A stretch of 64,000 nucleotides of DNA from Segatella copri. Lineage in GTDB: Bacteria > Bacteroidota > Bacteroidia > Bacteroidales > Bacteroidaceae. Positions within the stretch are counted from its first letter, which is position 1. Each line of letters begins with the position of its first letter. The stretch is from NCBI RefSeq assembly GCF_015074785.1, contig NZ_CP042464.1, positions 3,449,501 through 3,513,500 of the forward strand. Direction: 5' to 3'. The position numbers and the translations under genes were made by a program. The notes under the pieces are model-generated. The model did not search any database. It worked only from the letters and a program-made list of their open reading frames with translations, and was not told where the DNA came from. Of this stretch, positions 63,916-64,000 are shown piece by piece.

Positions 63916-64000
63916 ATGCTAAAGAATTTATCTTTCATTGCCCTTTTGGGCATCGCTGTCGTTGGTGTTCCAAGTGAACTCAGCGCCAAGAGCGTAAAGG
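63916..64000 (+). CDS. Start of another exported protein (partial)
   Basis: An ATG at 63916 opens a frame running off the window: MLKNLSFIALLGIAVVGVPS then ELSAKSVK, a signal peptide. It lies 66 bases after the GH43 stop and is probably the next enzyme of the locus; its identity cannot be read. Confidence 0.7.
   Translation, partial: MLKNLSFIALLGIAVVGVPSELSAKSVK

Overview
The window looks like a Bacteroidales chromosome, most probably Prevotellaceae (Prevotella/Segatella). The reasons are TANNTTTG promoter cores, tandem SusC/SusD pairs, a hybrid two-component regulator, T9SS-type C-termini and the gene order of the known Prevotella/Bacteroides xylan-utilization (xus) cluster. No database search was run; all assignments come from reading the sequence.

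Layout. 1-2325: end of the ribosomal alpha operon (rpsK end, rpsD, rpoA, rplQ). 2400-23250: mostly housekeeping genes: a glycine-zipper lipoprotein, an RlpA-like protein, a receiver/PEP-synthase-like fusion, a FucP-type sugar permease, class II fructose-bisphosphate aldolase, a DUF5106-thioredoxin protein, a LuxR-type membrane regulator split by an in-frame TAG, nnr, hpt, two tiny membrane proteins, adk, obgE, pgeF, an M23 peptidase, a stand-alone AICAR transformylase, rplS and a 5'-nucleotidase split into two genes. 23290-44490: xylan locus 1, with GH43 and the HTCS sensor/regulator on the minus strand and, divergently, GH5, susC-susD-susC-susD-susE and a lipoprotein GH10 xylanase. 44686-50408: accessory DNA with hipBA, gene remnants, 22-bp tandem arrays, and a complete IS66 element with perfect 8-bp target duplications. 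50409-64000: xylan locus 2, with a CE6-CE1 esterase (minus strand), an IS4-type element, susC-susD, a GH43-GH8 fusion, a small exported protein, another GH43 and the start of one more exported protein.

How it works together (inference from family knowledge). The surface GH10 lipoprotein and the secreted GH5 cut xylan. The SusC/D pairs bind and import oligosaccharides. Periplasmic GH43, GH8 and CE6/CE1 enzymes strip side chains and release sugars. The HTCS senses an oligosaccharide and activates transcription.

The main new observation is a 21-bp phased direct repeat (roughly TGTTAC-N4-GATAAAG) placed 37-38 nt upstream of the -7 element at five promoters: GH43, GH5, first susC, CE6-CE1 esterase, second susC. 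It is a candidate HTCS operator that would join both loci into one regulon. An IS4-type element now separates the second susC from its boxed promoter.
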